This document shows positions 1 through 10,846 of a stretch of DNA of 64,000 nt, one piece after another (the stretch's first letter is position 1; each line of letters begins with the position of its first letter). The stretch lies in the NCBI GenBank assembly GCA_029961685.1, contig JARWKL010000008.1:36207430-36271429 (forward strand). Direction: 5' to 3'. A model generated the notes under the pieces. The model did no database searches. It was not told the origin of the DNA and worked only from the letters and a program-made list of their open reading frames with translations. The translations under genes were made by a program, and so were the position numbers. Source of the stretch: Aristolochia californica. Taxonomy: Eukaryota; Streptophyta; Magnoliopsida; Piperales; Aristolochiaceae.

Positions 1-225
1 TAATCGTCACTCAACAGATAATAGCTACACTCATAAATGGAGGCCGAGATTCTTATACGACTCACCAATTTAATATAAGAGCGAGTCGAATACCGAAGAT
101 TTGATCATTTTCAGGAATCCCCTGTAGGATTCCAGTTCAAACTGTAGAATATAACTCAACCAGTTCATCACTGTAAAAGCTTAACTTGTCTCTGCCTAAC
201 CGGCAACGACGAGGAGTTTCTGGGT

Positions 226-2095
226 TTAGACATGCACGGGGGTAGCATTAGGCGGGGTCGGTGCCGAGGCGATTCGCCGACCTCTTTCCGACCGGCTGTT
301 TTCGGCAAACTTGATGCTGTTCTGGTGCAATCCCTTCTGCTTCTCTTCCTCCGTCCATTCAGATCCGTAGTAGTACTCCTCGCGTGATTTGACAACGTCA
401 GTGGATGGCGGTAGAAACATGCTTCCCCACTGAGGGAAGTGCACCAAAGTGACGGGCATGGTGCAAGCAATTATCATCACTCCCATGAGAGAAAACCCAG
501 TTGCAGTGGAGAACCTGGAACTGGTGAAGAACAGCAACTGTGTGAGTCCAGATCCGAAGTTGCCGCCGGCACCGGCGAGTCCCGAGATAACACCTAGTGA
601 TCTCCGTGAGATGAAGGGTGTGATGCCGAAGGTTGCGCCACAAGCAGCCTGAGCACAAACGGAGAACAACATCATGGCGAGGATGGAGATTGGCAGAGTA
701 TTTGCACGGCCGAGCCAGATGCAGAAGGCACCTCCCAAGCTCTGTAGGATCCAGAGGTTCCAGAGCCTGGCCCTCATCCCATACCGTCGTGCACCCAGGT
801 CCGACAAGTAGCCTCCCGTTGGCCGAGCTACTAAGTTGGCCATTCCAAAGCAGGCAGCAATGATTCCAGCCGTGTGGAGTTTAAGATGAAACCTGCATCA
901 AGTTATCAACTATCAAATTAAATATGAGACTCAGGCTTCCATTACTGGAATCAGAGGAGGCAGAAGACCCGTTTGCAGAGAAGCAGAAAAGCCCGATTTT
1001 CTGTATAAATTCAATGTAAACTCTCACTTTTAATTCGTGGTGATTACAGAGATTTTAATCAAATCTTACAAAAGATAGGGGTTTTAACCTGTCATAGAAG
1101 TACTCGGCGATGACATTATCTGTTGATAACTCCACTCCCATGGAGTAGCCATAGAGAAGGGTAAAGATCCATGTCCTATAGTTTGAGATGGCATACCAGA
1201 GAACCTGCATTATAAGAACATAAAAACGAATTAGGTAATGGATTAAGAAGGAAAGAAAGAAAGAAGGTGAGAGGAAGAAGATTACATTAGAGAATTTGTC
1301 TTTGGCGACATCCCCTTTCTTCCGGAGGCTGTTGAGATTGCCGTCGGGCAAATCCTGACCAAGAGTTAGGACCAAAATTCCCATGACGATGTGACACAAT
1401 CCAGGAAAAAAGAAGGCAATGCGCCAGGCGGTGAACGGGGTGGATCCCAGCTTCCTTATAATTTCGTATAGAACAGGCATGAGAAGCTGCGTTGCTCCGC
1501 CACCCATATTTCCCCATCCGGCCGCTGTTCCGTTTACCAGTCCGATGATCTGGCTATTGAACATGGTACTCATCCAGTACTGGCAAGACACGAATGTTGC
1601 GAGAGAGAAGCCGATCATGAAACGCACGGCTATGTACCCTCCGGCGTTCGACACGAGGGACATACAAAACACAGTAGGGGCCGACAGCATCATCAGGAAA
1701 GCACAGCCGTATCTGGGGCCAAGCATATCACAGATTGCTCCCATGGCCAGCCTCGAGAAAATGCTTCCGGACACGGACGCAATTCCGGCGTTCCCGATGT
1801 CCCCCTTCTTCAGATTGAGGTTGTCCCGGATGATGGGAACCAGAGGCGCAGCTGCGAAAGTGGAGATGAAGCAGGTGAAGAAGGAAATCCAGGAGAGGTG
1901 GAAAGTCCTCATGTGTGGACTGGCCATGGAAAATAGCCTGAACACCTTCGCCTTGTGTTCTGAATCCACGGGTAATGCGAAGTTTGCCGTTTTATCAGTC
2001 GGCACAATCGGTGATGCCACTGAGAAAGCGTAACTCTGCTCTTTCCCTGTCACTCCATGCATTGAGCTTCCTGGCGCACCTATCGTCTCCTCCAT
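226..2095 (-). CDS. NRT2: High-affinity nitrate transporter, NRT2 family (three exons)
   Basis: NRT2 proteins are plasma-membrane MFS proton/nitrate symporters, usually partnered by NAR2/NRT3; that role is family knowledge. Exons on the minus strand are 2095-1286, 1204-1089 and 892-226. The introns (81 and 196 bp) have GT/AG ends, and the joined frame gives 530 residues, the usual NRT2 length. Visible motifs: MFS loop 2-3 motif [12 protein letters not shown], first nitrate signature [14 protein letters not shown], second signature [17 protein letters not shown], and the conserved C-tail [15 protein letters not shown] ending TPVHV. The frame stays open upstream to an ATG at 2215, but that ATG lies upstream of a TATA box at 2191-2197, so the ATG at 2095 (MEETIGAP) is chosen. 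No stop, frameshift or missing signature residue is seen, so the gene looks functional. The paralogue number is not determinable. Confidence 0.95.
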
Positions 2096-2190
2096 CTCTG
2101 AACTCTTTTTCTTTTTCACTTCCAATCGACAAAAAGAAAACGAGAAGATGAGGTGGTCAATTGATTCTGAAAACTGAGCTTGGTACTCGT

Positions 2191-2197
2191 ATTTATA
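2191..2197 (-). promoter_or_regulatory. Probable TATA box of the NRT2 gene
   Basis: The minus strand reads TATAAAT about 96 bp before the chosen start codon, the expected place for a plant core promoter with a short leader. It also argues against the more upstream in-frame ATG at 2215. Confidence 0.6.
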
Positions 2198-2481
2198 AGC
2201 GGATTCCTTTGACATTTGAATGATTTTTGGACAAAAATAAGGTACAGCACATTAAAATATAGCATCATAATTCCCCCATCGCCGCATCTCTACCTCTTGG
2301 GAGCGTGGTAACAACATTACCCTTCCGATCACGTTGACTATATAACTATATTATTATACCGTTTCAGTTTCATTATCATACCTCCCGAATGAAAATGGCA
2401 CAAACACCAATAAGGATCACCATGGATAACTTACCTTCTTACGAATGCTCTATCTATCTGAACTTATTATGATCGACGATT

Positions 2482-2686
2482 GATCCAATAAAAAAATCAT
2501 TTGGTACGAAATATGTGAAACACTATCTCAGCCGTCCGATCATGATCAACGACTATCTCAGCTGTTCGATCAACGACTATCTCAACCGTCTGATCAACGA
2601 CTATCTCAACCGTCTGATCATGATCAGATGGTTGAGATGGTCATTTCACATGTTTAACACTAAATGACTTTTCGTATTGGTTCATC
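2482..2686. repeat. Inverted repeat with internal short tandem units upstream of NRT2
   Basis: Left arm 2482-2547 and right arm 2616-2686 are imperfect reverse complements. Both contain GATCATGATC, an ATCTCA-CCGTC motif and TATGTGAAA / TTTCACAT. Between them lie two or three units of about 24 bp built on ACGACTATCTCAACCGTCTG. The core 2603-2638 is a 36-bp palindrome with one mismatch per arm. It resembles a foldback MITE, but clear terminal repeats and a TSD were not found. Confidence 0.6.
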
Positions 2687-2699
2687 CGTGTATTAAGAC

Positions 2700-5321
2700 C
2701 CATTGTAAATTTTTTACATTACGTTTAGGGGATAGTGGACATTGGTATCTTATCATTACAATCGGCTAGAGAACTTGGAGTTACCGTCATTGAGGGTTTA
2801 TGAAATGTTAGAAATGATACATAGAAAGGAAACACTGTGGGAGAGAAGGTAAAAGAAAGAGAGGCGATGGATAGTAGGATAATTAGGAGGATGATTACCG
2901 ATTCACAAATAATTATAGCTCGCCTTGAATAAGCTCAGGTTAGCTCAATTTTTCCTCGAGCTCAAGCTGGGGTCAAACTTGGAGTAAGGTTGTCATTTAT
3001 AACGAGCCATGCTCGAGCTTTACCTAGCTCAGTTTGTTATTAGGTATTTGTCACAAAAATACCCTTTATTGTAGTTTCTCTTGTCACTCGCTCCCTGCTC
3101 CTCTAGCCATCTCCTCTACACTTAAAATATGTGATAGAAGGCATATGTCTAAATACACATTATTTCCATTAGTAACACACTTTTAAGTAACCAATTTTGT
3201 TATCATCAAAATCATATAGAGTAATTTGATTTGAACCTTTGGTCTAACACATTTATCATAGAAATGTTTTATGTTACATTGTATAATATTAGATACATCT
3301 GAAATTAGTTATGCTCACATAAGGAGTCATGTACAGGAAACAATTCATTTTGGGAGCATCATGAGCATTGTTACAAGGTGTTACGAGCGTTACACAATGC
3401 TTAATGTATTATATGTATCAAAGATCAGGTTTTAGAAACTCAATAGATCACGGAGTTCCTATAATGCTACACCCAGGTCAATGTGCTGTAACCATTGTAT
3501 TTAATAGAGATAAAGATAAGAGCTGATAGAATTTGAGATCGTCTCAAATTGTAACTATGAAGCATTGTAAGCTTTGTTGAACGATACCTGTTGTAATCTT
3601 ATAAATATTGCATATTCAATGAAAAGCATCACGATACCTGTTGTAATCTTATAAATATTGCACATTCAATGAAAAGCATCGGGAAATTATTCATTTAATC
3701 TTCTTCTTTATTGTGTTGGTGTTTGTTTCACATTCCAATGCGGCTCAAGTGTTAATGTAGAGAGACTACTTGTCTCCCTTGCTGCATATGGAGAAGGAAT
3801 GGGCCACTCCACACCCTCTCACCTAATCATCTCCTTCTCTCTGTGTTTCTCTCTAAAATGTTTTCTTCTCCATGATAATTATATCGAATGCTCAGCACCC
3901 ATAATGCTCCTTCATAGTTTTCAATAACACGGTTGAGTGTGCCGCTTTTGGAACATCTGGATCGTAGAATCACTTTCTGTGACTCTACGAGTGAATAAGC
4001 CGATCTGTATCGTGTCCAAGAAGCAACCCACTCCCTCCCGTCGTCCCCATTGATTAACCGGCATTAACATTTCAACAGCATGTCACTTTCCGACCTTTTG
4101 CTCGACCTTTGGTAATGTTAATAACCTTTACATGATTCAAAGGAACGTCCCTCTTTTTTTATTTCTGAGTATGACTGCGTCACTGCGTCTGTCGAATTGC
4201 TTAGTCTCACACAGCTTACTTACACACGAGATTCTTCTTCGTGTACAGGATTTGAATCGTTCAGAAGTGAAGAAGACGTTTGGAATGCTCAAAACTGGGC
4301 TGTCATTACATACAAGGCACTCATAATTGAGAGGGAAAATGGCTAATCAGATTAAGATATAATAATCGACGAGTTGTTTACATTGACTTTTTGAATTTAT
4401 TTCAAACAAGTTGTGAAGAACTTAAAGAAAAGGTTTTATTCTGACCTTCCATTACGAGAATACAATTGTCTATTCACAATCCTGTTCATTTCCCACCTTG
4501 CGAATGGTCAAACACTCCAGCTGAATGATGACCAATCGAATGGATAACATGAAACGTTTTGCCTTCGTCTACCTACTAAGGACTTCGTCGCCTGTCTGGG
4601 TACTTGAAAATCTCTTAGCTAAAGCTCTGTTACAGCTCCTACAGTCGACATGGATCTGTCCAGAGTGAGACGAAAGATTCACTGGCCAATTCCCATATCG
4701 CTGGATCTTATTCATGGCGTTGGCTCCATAAAAGGGACTCATTTTCATTTACGATGGGATTGGCTTCGATCACAAACCCGCTGCCCTGTGTAAACACGGT
4801 GATCCATGGATTTCCCAGACAAGCAAATCGGAAATATTCTTGGCCTTCTCAAGGATAATAGCTGTTCATTTATAGTCGTCATTCACTAGAGGGTGAGCGT
4901 TGATAGAGATGAAGGATAGATGATCGTCATCGGAAATCTGAGCAACATATACATTGTAAAGTTTCCCATTACAAGTCTTCTCCTCTTCTAACTCACCATT
5001 TGTAATGAGTTTCTTAACATGTAAATGAGGCACAAAGCAATTGTCACGACTTGGTGGTTGGAGTTCATTCACGTAAAGACTGAAGCTTTCATTCTTTGGT
5101 TCGTTAAGACTCCTGCTGACTGTCATTTTATTATGCTCTCATAATTGCCTAAGATGATACTATTATTTTGTGTAGAGGCAACCTCTCCTGGCTGGCATTC
5201 ATTATTTCGTTTCAAAAGAGCTATAATGCAGAAGATTTGCCTCTTAGAAGTTAGAATATGTAGCAGGACCCCTACCATCGCTAATCAACAATTTAGTCTT
5301 CTAATCATCATCCACTGCCTT
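2700..5321. other. Intergenic stretch without a recognisable gene
   Basis: No recognised gene is seen. About 2915-3060 is rich in GAGCTC/GCTCGAG words and resembles 14806-15010, suggesting a dispersed repeat. A 50-bp tandem duplication sits at 3581-3680. A minus-strand open frame at 4866-5126 (86 codons) has no similarity I recognise and no visible gene context. Confidence 0.5.
3581..3680. repeat. Tandem duplication, 2 x 50 bp
   Basis: Units 3581-3630 and 3631-3680 differ at one base (CATATTC against CACATTC). Each contains TATAAATATTGCA followed by AATGAAAAGC. This looks like a duplicated promoter/poly(A) segment of an old LTR, though no paired LTR was found. Confidence 0.8.
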
Positions 5322-5324
5322 TAA

Positions 5325-5505
5325 GGTTCCGTTTAGAACCCCTAGAACAGAAAAAAGAAGAAGAAAATTTGACCATTATTATTCCCAAAAATAGTTAGTG
5401 AAAATGAGATAATTATCAAATTCTTTTTTTCACTGACTATTTTTGGGAATAATAATGGTCAAATTCTCATTTTCTTTTCTTTTCAATGGGGTTCCTAACA
5501 GACCC
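5325..5505. mobile_element. Tourist-like MITE, 181 bp
   Basis: Flanked by TAA on both sides (5322-5324 and 5506-5508). Ends are imperfect terminal inverted repeats, GGTTCCGTTTAGAACCCC and the complement of GGGGTTCCTAACAGACCC. The inside is a long palindrome: GACCATTATTATTCCCAAAA near 5371 is mirrored near 5441-5460. A TAA/TTA duplication with GGGTCTGTT-type ends is typical of PIF/Harbinger Tourist MITEs. It has no coding capacity. Confidence 0.8.
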
Positions 5506-5870
5506 TAACAGAAAGTGCAAGCAACTATCTATTTCTCTCATACCAATTAATATCTAATAGAAAGGTTCAATGATTGTTGTTGGGTAAAGGAAAAAAACTT
5601 TACTGTGGAAAATTTTCTATAGGGTAACAACAACGAAAATGGAGAAAAGGAACTCTTATTTCTAAGATTTGTCTGATCTTCTCTGATTTTGTTATCTCTA
5701 AAACATACAAGCTACCCTTATTTATAGAGTAAAATTTACCCTAATCTGTATGAAACTGAAACTCCTAATCAAACTTAAAATAAGAATTTACATGAAGCAA
5801 AAAATTTTAACCCAAAACAAATTCTAGTTTTCTATACAAACTCCTGAAACAAACTCCTAAACCTGCTTAT

Positions 5871-6530
5871 TTAAGGACTCTTAAAAACCTCTATGTCAAA
5901 CAACTTTTTTAACTTAAGAAAGATGTATGGTCTCAATGGCATCATGAAAATATTGACTATTGATTCTTCATATTTGCAAGACTCATTCACAACTCCCTCC
6001 TCCATTAGATCTTTGATGTATTGGTACTTGATGTCAATATGCTTGCTATAACCATTAAAATTTGCACTCTTGGATAGTGCAACTATTGACTTGTTGTCAC
6101 AACGAACTGAAATAGGTCTCTCATGATAGAGCTTTGTGAGCATCTAGCACAATCATATTGCTTGTATGGTACACTATACAACCACTATGTGCTCGACTTC
6201 AATAGTAGTAATGCAATCACCTAACCAACACTGAAAACATTCTGAGTATGTAGCCTTGGCACGTAGTAAAGGTCATCAATGTCCTTCATGGACCCATTTG
6301 TTGTTGTGATGCTCATGTGTCCCTTCCCAAACATTGGAAAGTAATGCTAAACTTGAATTTAGATTTGGCAAATGCATATAAATAGTCAAACAACTTCTTT
6401 TGGCTGCTCATGTGATTGCTATAGCTCTTAACAAGAATCCAAATATCTTTCTTAGCCTCCACTATATCATTGCATGCAAGGAGCAATACTTACTTAAAAT
6501 CCTATCCTTTGTGCCTTAACCTAGCTAGTT
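5871..6530 (-). pseudogene. Ty1/copia remnant, gag-protease piece joined to RNase H tail
   Basis: The minus-strand frame 6143-5871 reads like the end of copia RNase H: RCDNKSIVALSKSANF, then SKHIDIKYQYIKDL and a decayed IVNIFMMPL where family members have a VADIFTKPL-type motif. Upstream on the same strand (about 6480-6150) are decayed words of the gag/protease boundary (NGSMKDID, YYVPRLHTQN). Integrase and reverse transcriptase are missing between them, so the copy has a large internal deletion. No LTRs were identified for it. Confidence 0.7.
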
Positions 6531-6706
6531 TGGCATATTGATCATTAATTAAAATTCTCAACTCTTTTAAAGAGTATTTGTAACTTAACATAAATTAAAG
6601 CTCTAAGCAAATAAATAATCACCATAATTGAAATAATTTTTTTATAGTGTTTCACAATTCTTTTCCTAGATTTCTGCACACTTTGGAGTTCAATCCATGA
6701 TGTATG

Positions 6707-7178
6707 TGTTAAGTTGTGGAGCCTAATCAATGCCTTATGTTGAGTTGGTACGCGGATTAACCTTCGCGGTAAGGTCGCTATGGGGGTTGGAAGGGGACGA
6801 AGCCCCCAAAAGGTCCACAATATATTGACTGTTGTTTCATTAAGGGTAATTTGAAGATTTCACTCTTGTAGTACATTTGCCCTAGTTTTCTCTTTATAAT
6901 TGGAGGGTGTCGTTATTAAGGTTTTATCATCATCGTGGAGAATCATCTATTGGGGCCCGAGAGAGAGGATAGAGAAAAACATATGTAAGTGTATGTGATT
7001 TCTCTTGTAAACTATTTCATCTTCATAGTAGATTACTGCCATGACGGAAGATAGGATGTAGTTTCACCTTGAGGCAAACTTGTATAAATCTTGTCTTTTT
7101 TCGTGCTTGTTTTTCCTTCTTCTATGTTTATTATTATTACTCTCGTTAGTTCGGAATTAGGGCATCTAATTCCTAACA
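6707..7178 (+). repeat. 5' LTR of element A (472 bp)
   Basis: TGTTAAG...CCTAACA. Contains CTCTTTATAATTGGAGGG (TATA region) and a long T-rich 3' part. Matches 14072-14539 along its whole length with many substitutions. Confidence 0.9.
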
Positions 7179-7180
7179 AG

Positions 7181-7192
7181 TGACATCAGAGC
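7181..7192 (+). other. Primer-binding site of element A
   Basis: TGACATCAGAGC, two changes from the TGGTATCAGAGC complementary to the initiator-Met tRNA 3' end, two bases after the LTR. Confidence 0.7.
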
Positions 7193-7213
7193 TTTGGTTC
7201 GTGATTGAGAACA

Positions 7214-9215
7214 ATGGCTAGTGGAGAAGGATTGACTCTAGGAATCAACACGTTTGATGTTATGGATTTTGTGTCCTGGAAGATTAAGATTTAAGATTAT
7301 TTATACATAAAAAAGTTGCCCTCACCACTTCTGGATATGAAACCAGAAGGTATGAAAGATGATGAGTAGAATCTTCTTGATAGATAGGTGTTGGGAGTAG
7401 TTCAATTAACACTATCGAAGAACGTGGCTCATAATGTGGCATCGGAGAAAACCACAACAAGGATGGTAAAGATTCTGTCGGATTTGTATGAGAAGTCTTC
7501 CGCAAATAATAAGAAACATCTCAAGAAAAAACTCTCCAATATAAAGATGACAAAAAATACTTCAGTGGCAATGCATTTGAATGAGTTTAGTACGATTGTT
7601 AATCAATTGACCTCTATTAAAATTAAATTTGATGATGAGGTTTGTGCTTGAATTCATTTGGCGTCTTTGCCAAATTTTTGGGAGCCTATAAGGGTTACAG
7701 ACAACAACTTTGTAGGCAACGGGAAGTTGATCTTTAATGATGTTCGGGATACTATTCTTGTTGAGGAAGTTCGTAGAAAAGACTCCGGAGAATCGTCAAC
7801 ATCTAATTTTTCCCCAAATATCGATACTAGGGACAGGAACTTCGAGAGGAATTCCAACAAGGACAATGGTAGAGGGAAGTCAAGGAATGGAAGAAGCAAG
7901 TCTAAATTCGTAAGGAATGTGCAATACTGGAATTGTGGCAAGTCTAGTCACATAAAGAAGAATTGTAGAGCATCGAAGAAGGACGAAAAGAAAAATGGTT
8001 ATACAAAAGAGATGGATGAAGAAGTACAAGATGCTTTACTCTTGTCGGTTTATGACCCTATTGACTCTTGGATACAAGATTCAAGGGCTACTTTTCACAC
8101 CAGCGCGCACCATGAGATCATGGAGAATTATTTTGTTGGAGAACATGGGAAAGTGTATCTTACTGATGGAGAAACTTTGAATATTGTCGGTATTGGTAAT
8201 GTCATTTTGAGGATGTGTCAAATAGATTAGTGTTGAAAATTCACAAGGTAAGACATGTACCAAAACTTATACGTAATCTGATCTTAATAGGGCAACTTCA
8301 TAGTGAGGGTCATAATGTGACTTTTAATGGTGCTGCCCAAAAAGTCACTAAAGAGCCATGGTTGTTGCATGAGGAGTTAAAATTGGAACTCTTTAACCAT
8401 AGAGTTATGAGGAAGTCGTGCAAGTTGATGAATCAACCAAGTGGGAGTTGGCCATGAAGGATGAGATGGATTCACTGTTATCCAATCAGAAATGGCAGTT
8501 GACTGAGTTACCAAAAGGGAAGAAGGCTTTGCAGAATAAACGGGTTTACCGAATCAAAGACAAACATGATGAACGCAAGCGATACAAGGCAAAACTGGTT
8601 GTAAAGGGTTTTCAACAAAAAGAAGGCATTGATTACACTAAAATTTTCTCTCTAGTAGTAAAATTGACTACTATTAGAATATTGTTTGGACTAGTGGCAA
8701 ATGAAGAATTGCACTTAAAGCAGTTGGATGTAAAGACAACTTTTCTTCATGGTGGTTTGGAGGAAAAAATTTACATGATGCAGCCATAGGGTTTTAAAGC
8801 ACAGGGAAAGGAGGAAATGGTGTGAAAACTTCAAAAGAGCTTGTATGGTCTTAAACAAGCTCCTAGATAGTGGTATAAGAAGTTTGACATCTTCACGAGT
8901 AGTATTGGGTTCTTGAGGTTCTAGGCAGATCATTGTTGTTATGTGAAGAACTTTGATGACTCCTTCGTCATCCTACTGCTATATGTTGATGACATGTTGA
9001 TAGCAGTTGCTTGCAAATTGGAAATAAAAAGTTGAAAAGGGAGTTGTTCAAGAAGTTTGCAATGAACGATTTGGGTGCTGCAAATCAAATCCTTGGGATG
9101 AGGATGACTAGGGATATTATTGTCTTGAGACTGTCACAAGAAGAATAAGTGAAGAAGGTGCTGAGCAGATTCAACATGAATGATGCAAAACCAGTGATTA
9201 CTCCTTTGGCTTGTC
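7214..9215 (+). pseudogene. Element A gag-protease-RT (5' part), broken
   Basis: The frame begins MASGEGLTLGINTFDV at 7214, matching the minus-strand copy G. Gag runs to about 8000 with stops near 7293, 7368, 7384 and 7651. In the zinc knuckle (near 7924) the first cysteine is tyrosine. The protease motif reads DSRA instead of D-S/T-G-A. After a short post-protease piece (to about 8370) integrase is missing and RT resumes at 8400 (KWELAMKDEMDSLL, LKQLDVKTTFLHG, SLYGLKQAPR, YVDDM near 8980). Several stops interrupt RT. Not functional. Coding sequence resumes at 13308 beyond the inserted element Q. Confidence 0.9.
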
Positions 9216-9596
9216 TGTTATGCACGAAATAACATTATTATTTTCATTGTTTTTCTTTAATTTACTTTATTTTATTTCAGTTTTAGGTCACAGGGGTATT
9301 TTTAGAATTATTTATTCATATGGATATTTTTGTAATATTTTATTAAACCCTAATAGGGTGAACCCTATTTAAGGGGTAAGAGTAATGAGAAGGGGAAGCA
9401 TTGAAGTATTAAGAATTAAGTTAAATCTAGCGTAAAGAGGTTTAGAGTTTTCCACAACGAGCTCTAGGGTTTCAAGCTTCCCTTTGGCTTGATCGTTCGT
9501 TTTCGTACTCCATGTCTTCCTACTATCCCTACAGTAATGCTTGGAAGATCTCATATCCTCCCAAAGAATCCTTGTGTCAGATCCAGGACCGTAACA
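9216..9596 (+). repeat. 5' LTR of element Q (381 bp)
   Basis: TGTTATGCACG...CCGTAACA. Contains CCTATTTAAGGGG as a probable TATA region. Preceded by TSD TTGTC and followed by the PBS. Confidence 0.95.
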
Positions 9597-9598
9597 AC

Positions 9599-9610
9599 TG
9601 GTATCAGAGC
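9599..9610 (+). other. Primer-binding site of element Q
   Basis: Exact TGGTATCAGAGC, complementary to the 3' end of plant initiator-Met tRNA, two bases after the 5' LTR. Confidence 0.9.
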
Positions 9611-9619
9611 GGGAACACA

Positions 9620-10759
9620 ATGGGGTATTCTATATCCCAAGAAAGATGGATGGCTATGGGTAAGGAATTGGAAGAAATACGAGCACGGTTAGATGCTTCC
9701 ATTGAAAGTTATGCAAGTGAAGAACTTGTTGCTGCAGCAAAAATGGTCACACGACCTAAACTATCCGACCATGAAATATGCGCACAAGAGGTAGTAGAAA
9801 CTATCTCGGACGGGCAGAACGGCCAGTGGCCAAAAAACTCGAAGATTTTATCTTCTTTACCGGCCGACGTCCCAGAAGAGGTAGACGTCCCTGCAAAAGA
9901 GGCAGACGCCAAGAAGGACCCTAGAAATCAGAAATCGGAGGTGTATGTGACCACAAACCCGTCGGTATGGGTTGATTTGGGTTCATCCTCAACAAACCCC
10001 TCCTCACGGCCAGCAGAAGCAATTCGTCCGACAAGGAGGCGTTTTCGAGAGCCCTTGGTTGCGGAAAATAACCAAGAGGCGAAGCCCCAAAGGGCTGCCC
10101 TTTGCTACCGGACACGGAGGAGGCTCCGTCGGACACAACTCCGGTGGGATTTGACTTCTAGTCACCACCTCCCACACTCAATCCATCTCTCGGCAGAACA
10201 AAGCAAACCATTGTTCCAAATTGGGGGGGGGGGGGGGGGGGAGGGTAGGTGTATCGGAATTTTTTTTGTGGATGAGCACAATACTTGTGCGAATGTGAGT
10301 TGTCCAATTGACGTTGTGGTGTTTAAATTTCTGGATCCCGTGTATGCTGTTCGGCCACGAAATTTTTGTTGGAGGTTGTTTTCTTTCTATACGGTTGAGA
10401 CCAACAGCCTTGCGCCTCTTTCAATTTCTGTTGCACGTAGAGATGCAAGACGTGTTTCATATTCTTTGCTGAAGGGAGATAGAATTCTTTTGGGTAGTCA
10501 ATTTGACAACGGGGTGCTGACATTTTGTTTGTGGAGGAATTATATCCATTTTTCTGGGACGAATTATTTAGTTGTGGATATACACTGCATCAGAGTGGCT
10601 GTTTTTGGTCATTGTTCCAGCAGTAACAGTCCCTTTAAAACTATTGTGTTAATTTTTTTGGATGAGTTGTATGATGCTCATTCACTGTTAGTCAAAATTA
10701 TTCAACCAGTGCCTGTTGGTGATAAACTTTTGTTGGGTATCCAGAGCAGGTTGATATAA
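9620..10759 (+). other. Leader open frame of element Q (gag-like start, unidentified remainder)
   Basis: One frame is open from inside the 5' LTR (first ATG 9512) to 10759. An ATG just after the PBS (9620) gives MGYSISQERWMAMGKELEEI followed by a heptad-like ARLDASIES stretch, like the coiled-coil start of some retroelement gag proteins. After about 9990 the translation becomes arginine/proline-rich, crosses a G homopolymer at 10225-10242, and from 10260 looks like non-coding or unrelated DNA read by chance (VDEHNTCANVSCPIDVVVF). I recognise no domain after the leader. The frame may be expressed as a small gag-type protein or mean nothing. Confidence 0.4.
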
Positions 10760-10846
10760 TTCTGTGGATGAATTGTTTTTCTATTGATGGGACCAACAGT
10801 AGTGAGTTTGTTCTGGATCTACTTGACAATGTTGGGCTTAATTATT

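Noticed and set aside
1419..2033. Plus-strand open frame of 204 codons over NRT2 exon 1
   Set aside because: Antisense shadow of the NRT2 coding strand.
2096..2215. In-frame upstream extension of NRT2 with ATG at 2215
   Set aside because: It lies upstream of a well-placed TATA box, and NRT2 proteins normally begin near the [12 protein letters not shown] start.
4866..5126. 86-codon minus-strand frame
   Set aside because: No recognisable domain, no splice or promoter context; insufficient to call a gene.
10225..10242. Run of about 18 G (also C runs near 28462 and 35432)
   Set aside because: Homopolymers; possible assembly or slippage artefacts rather than functional signals.
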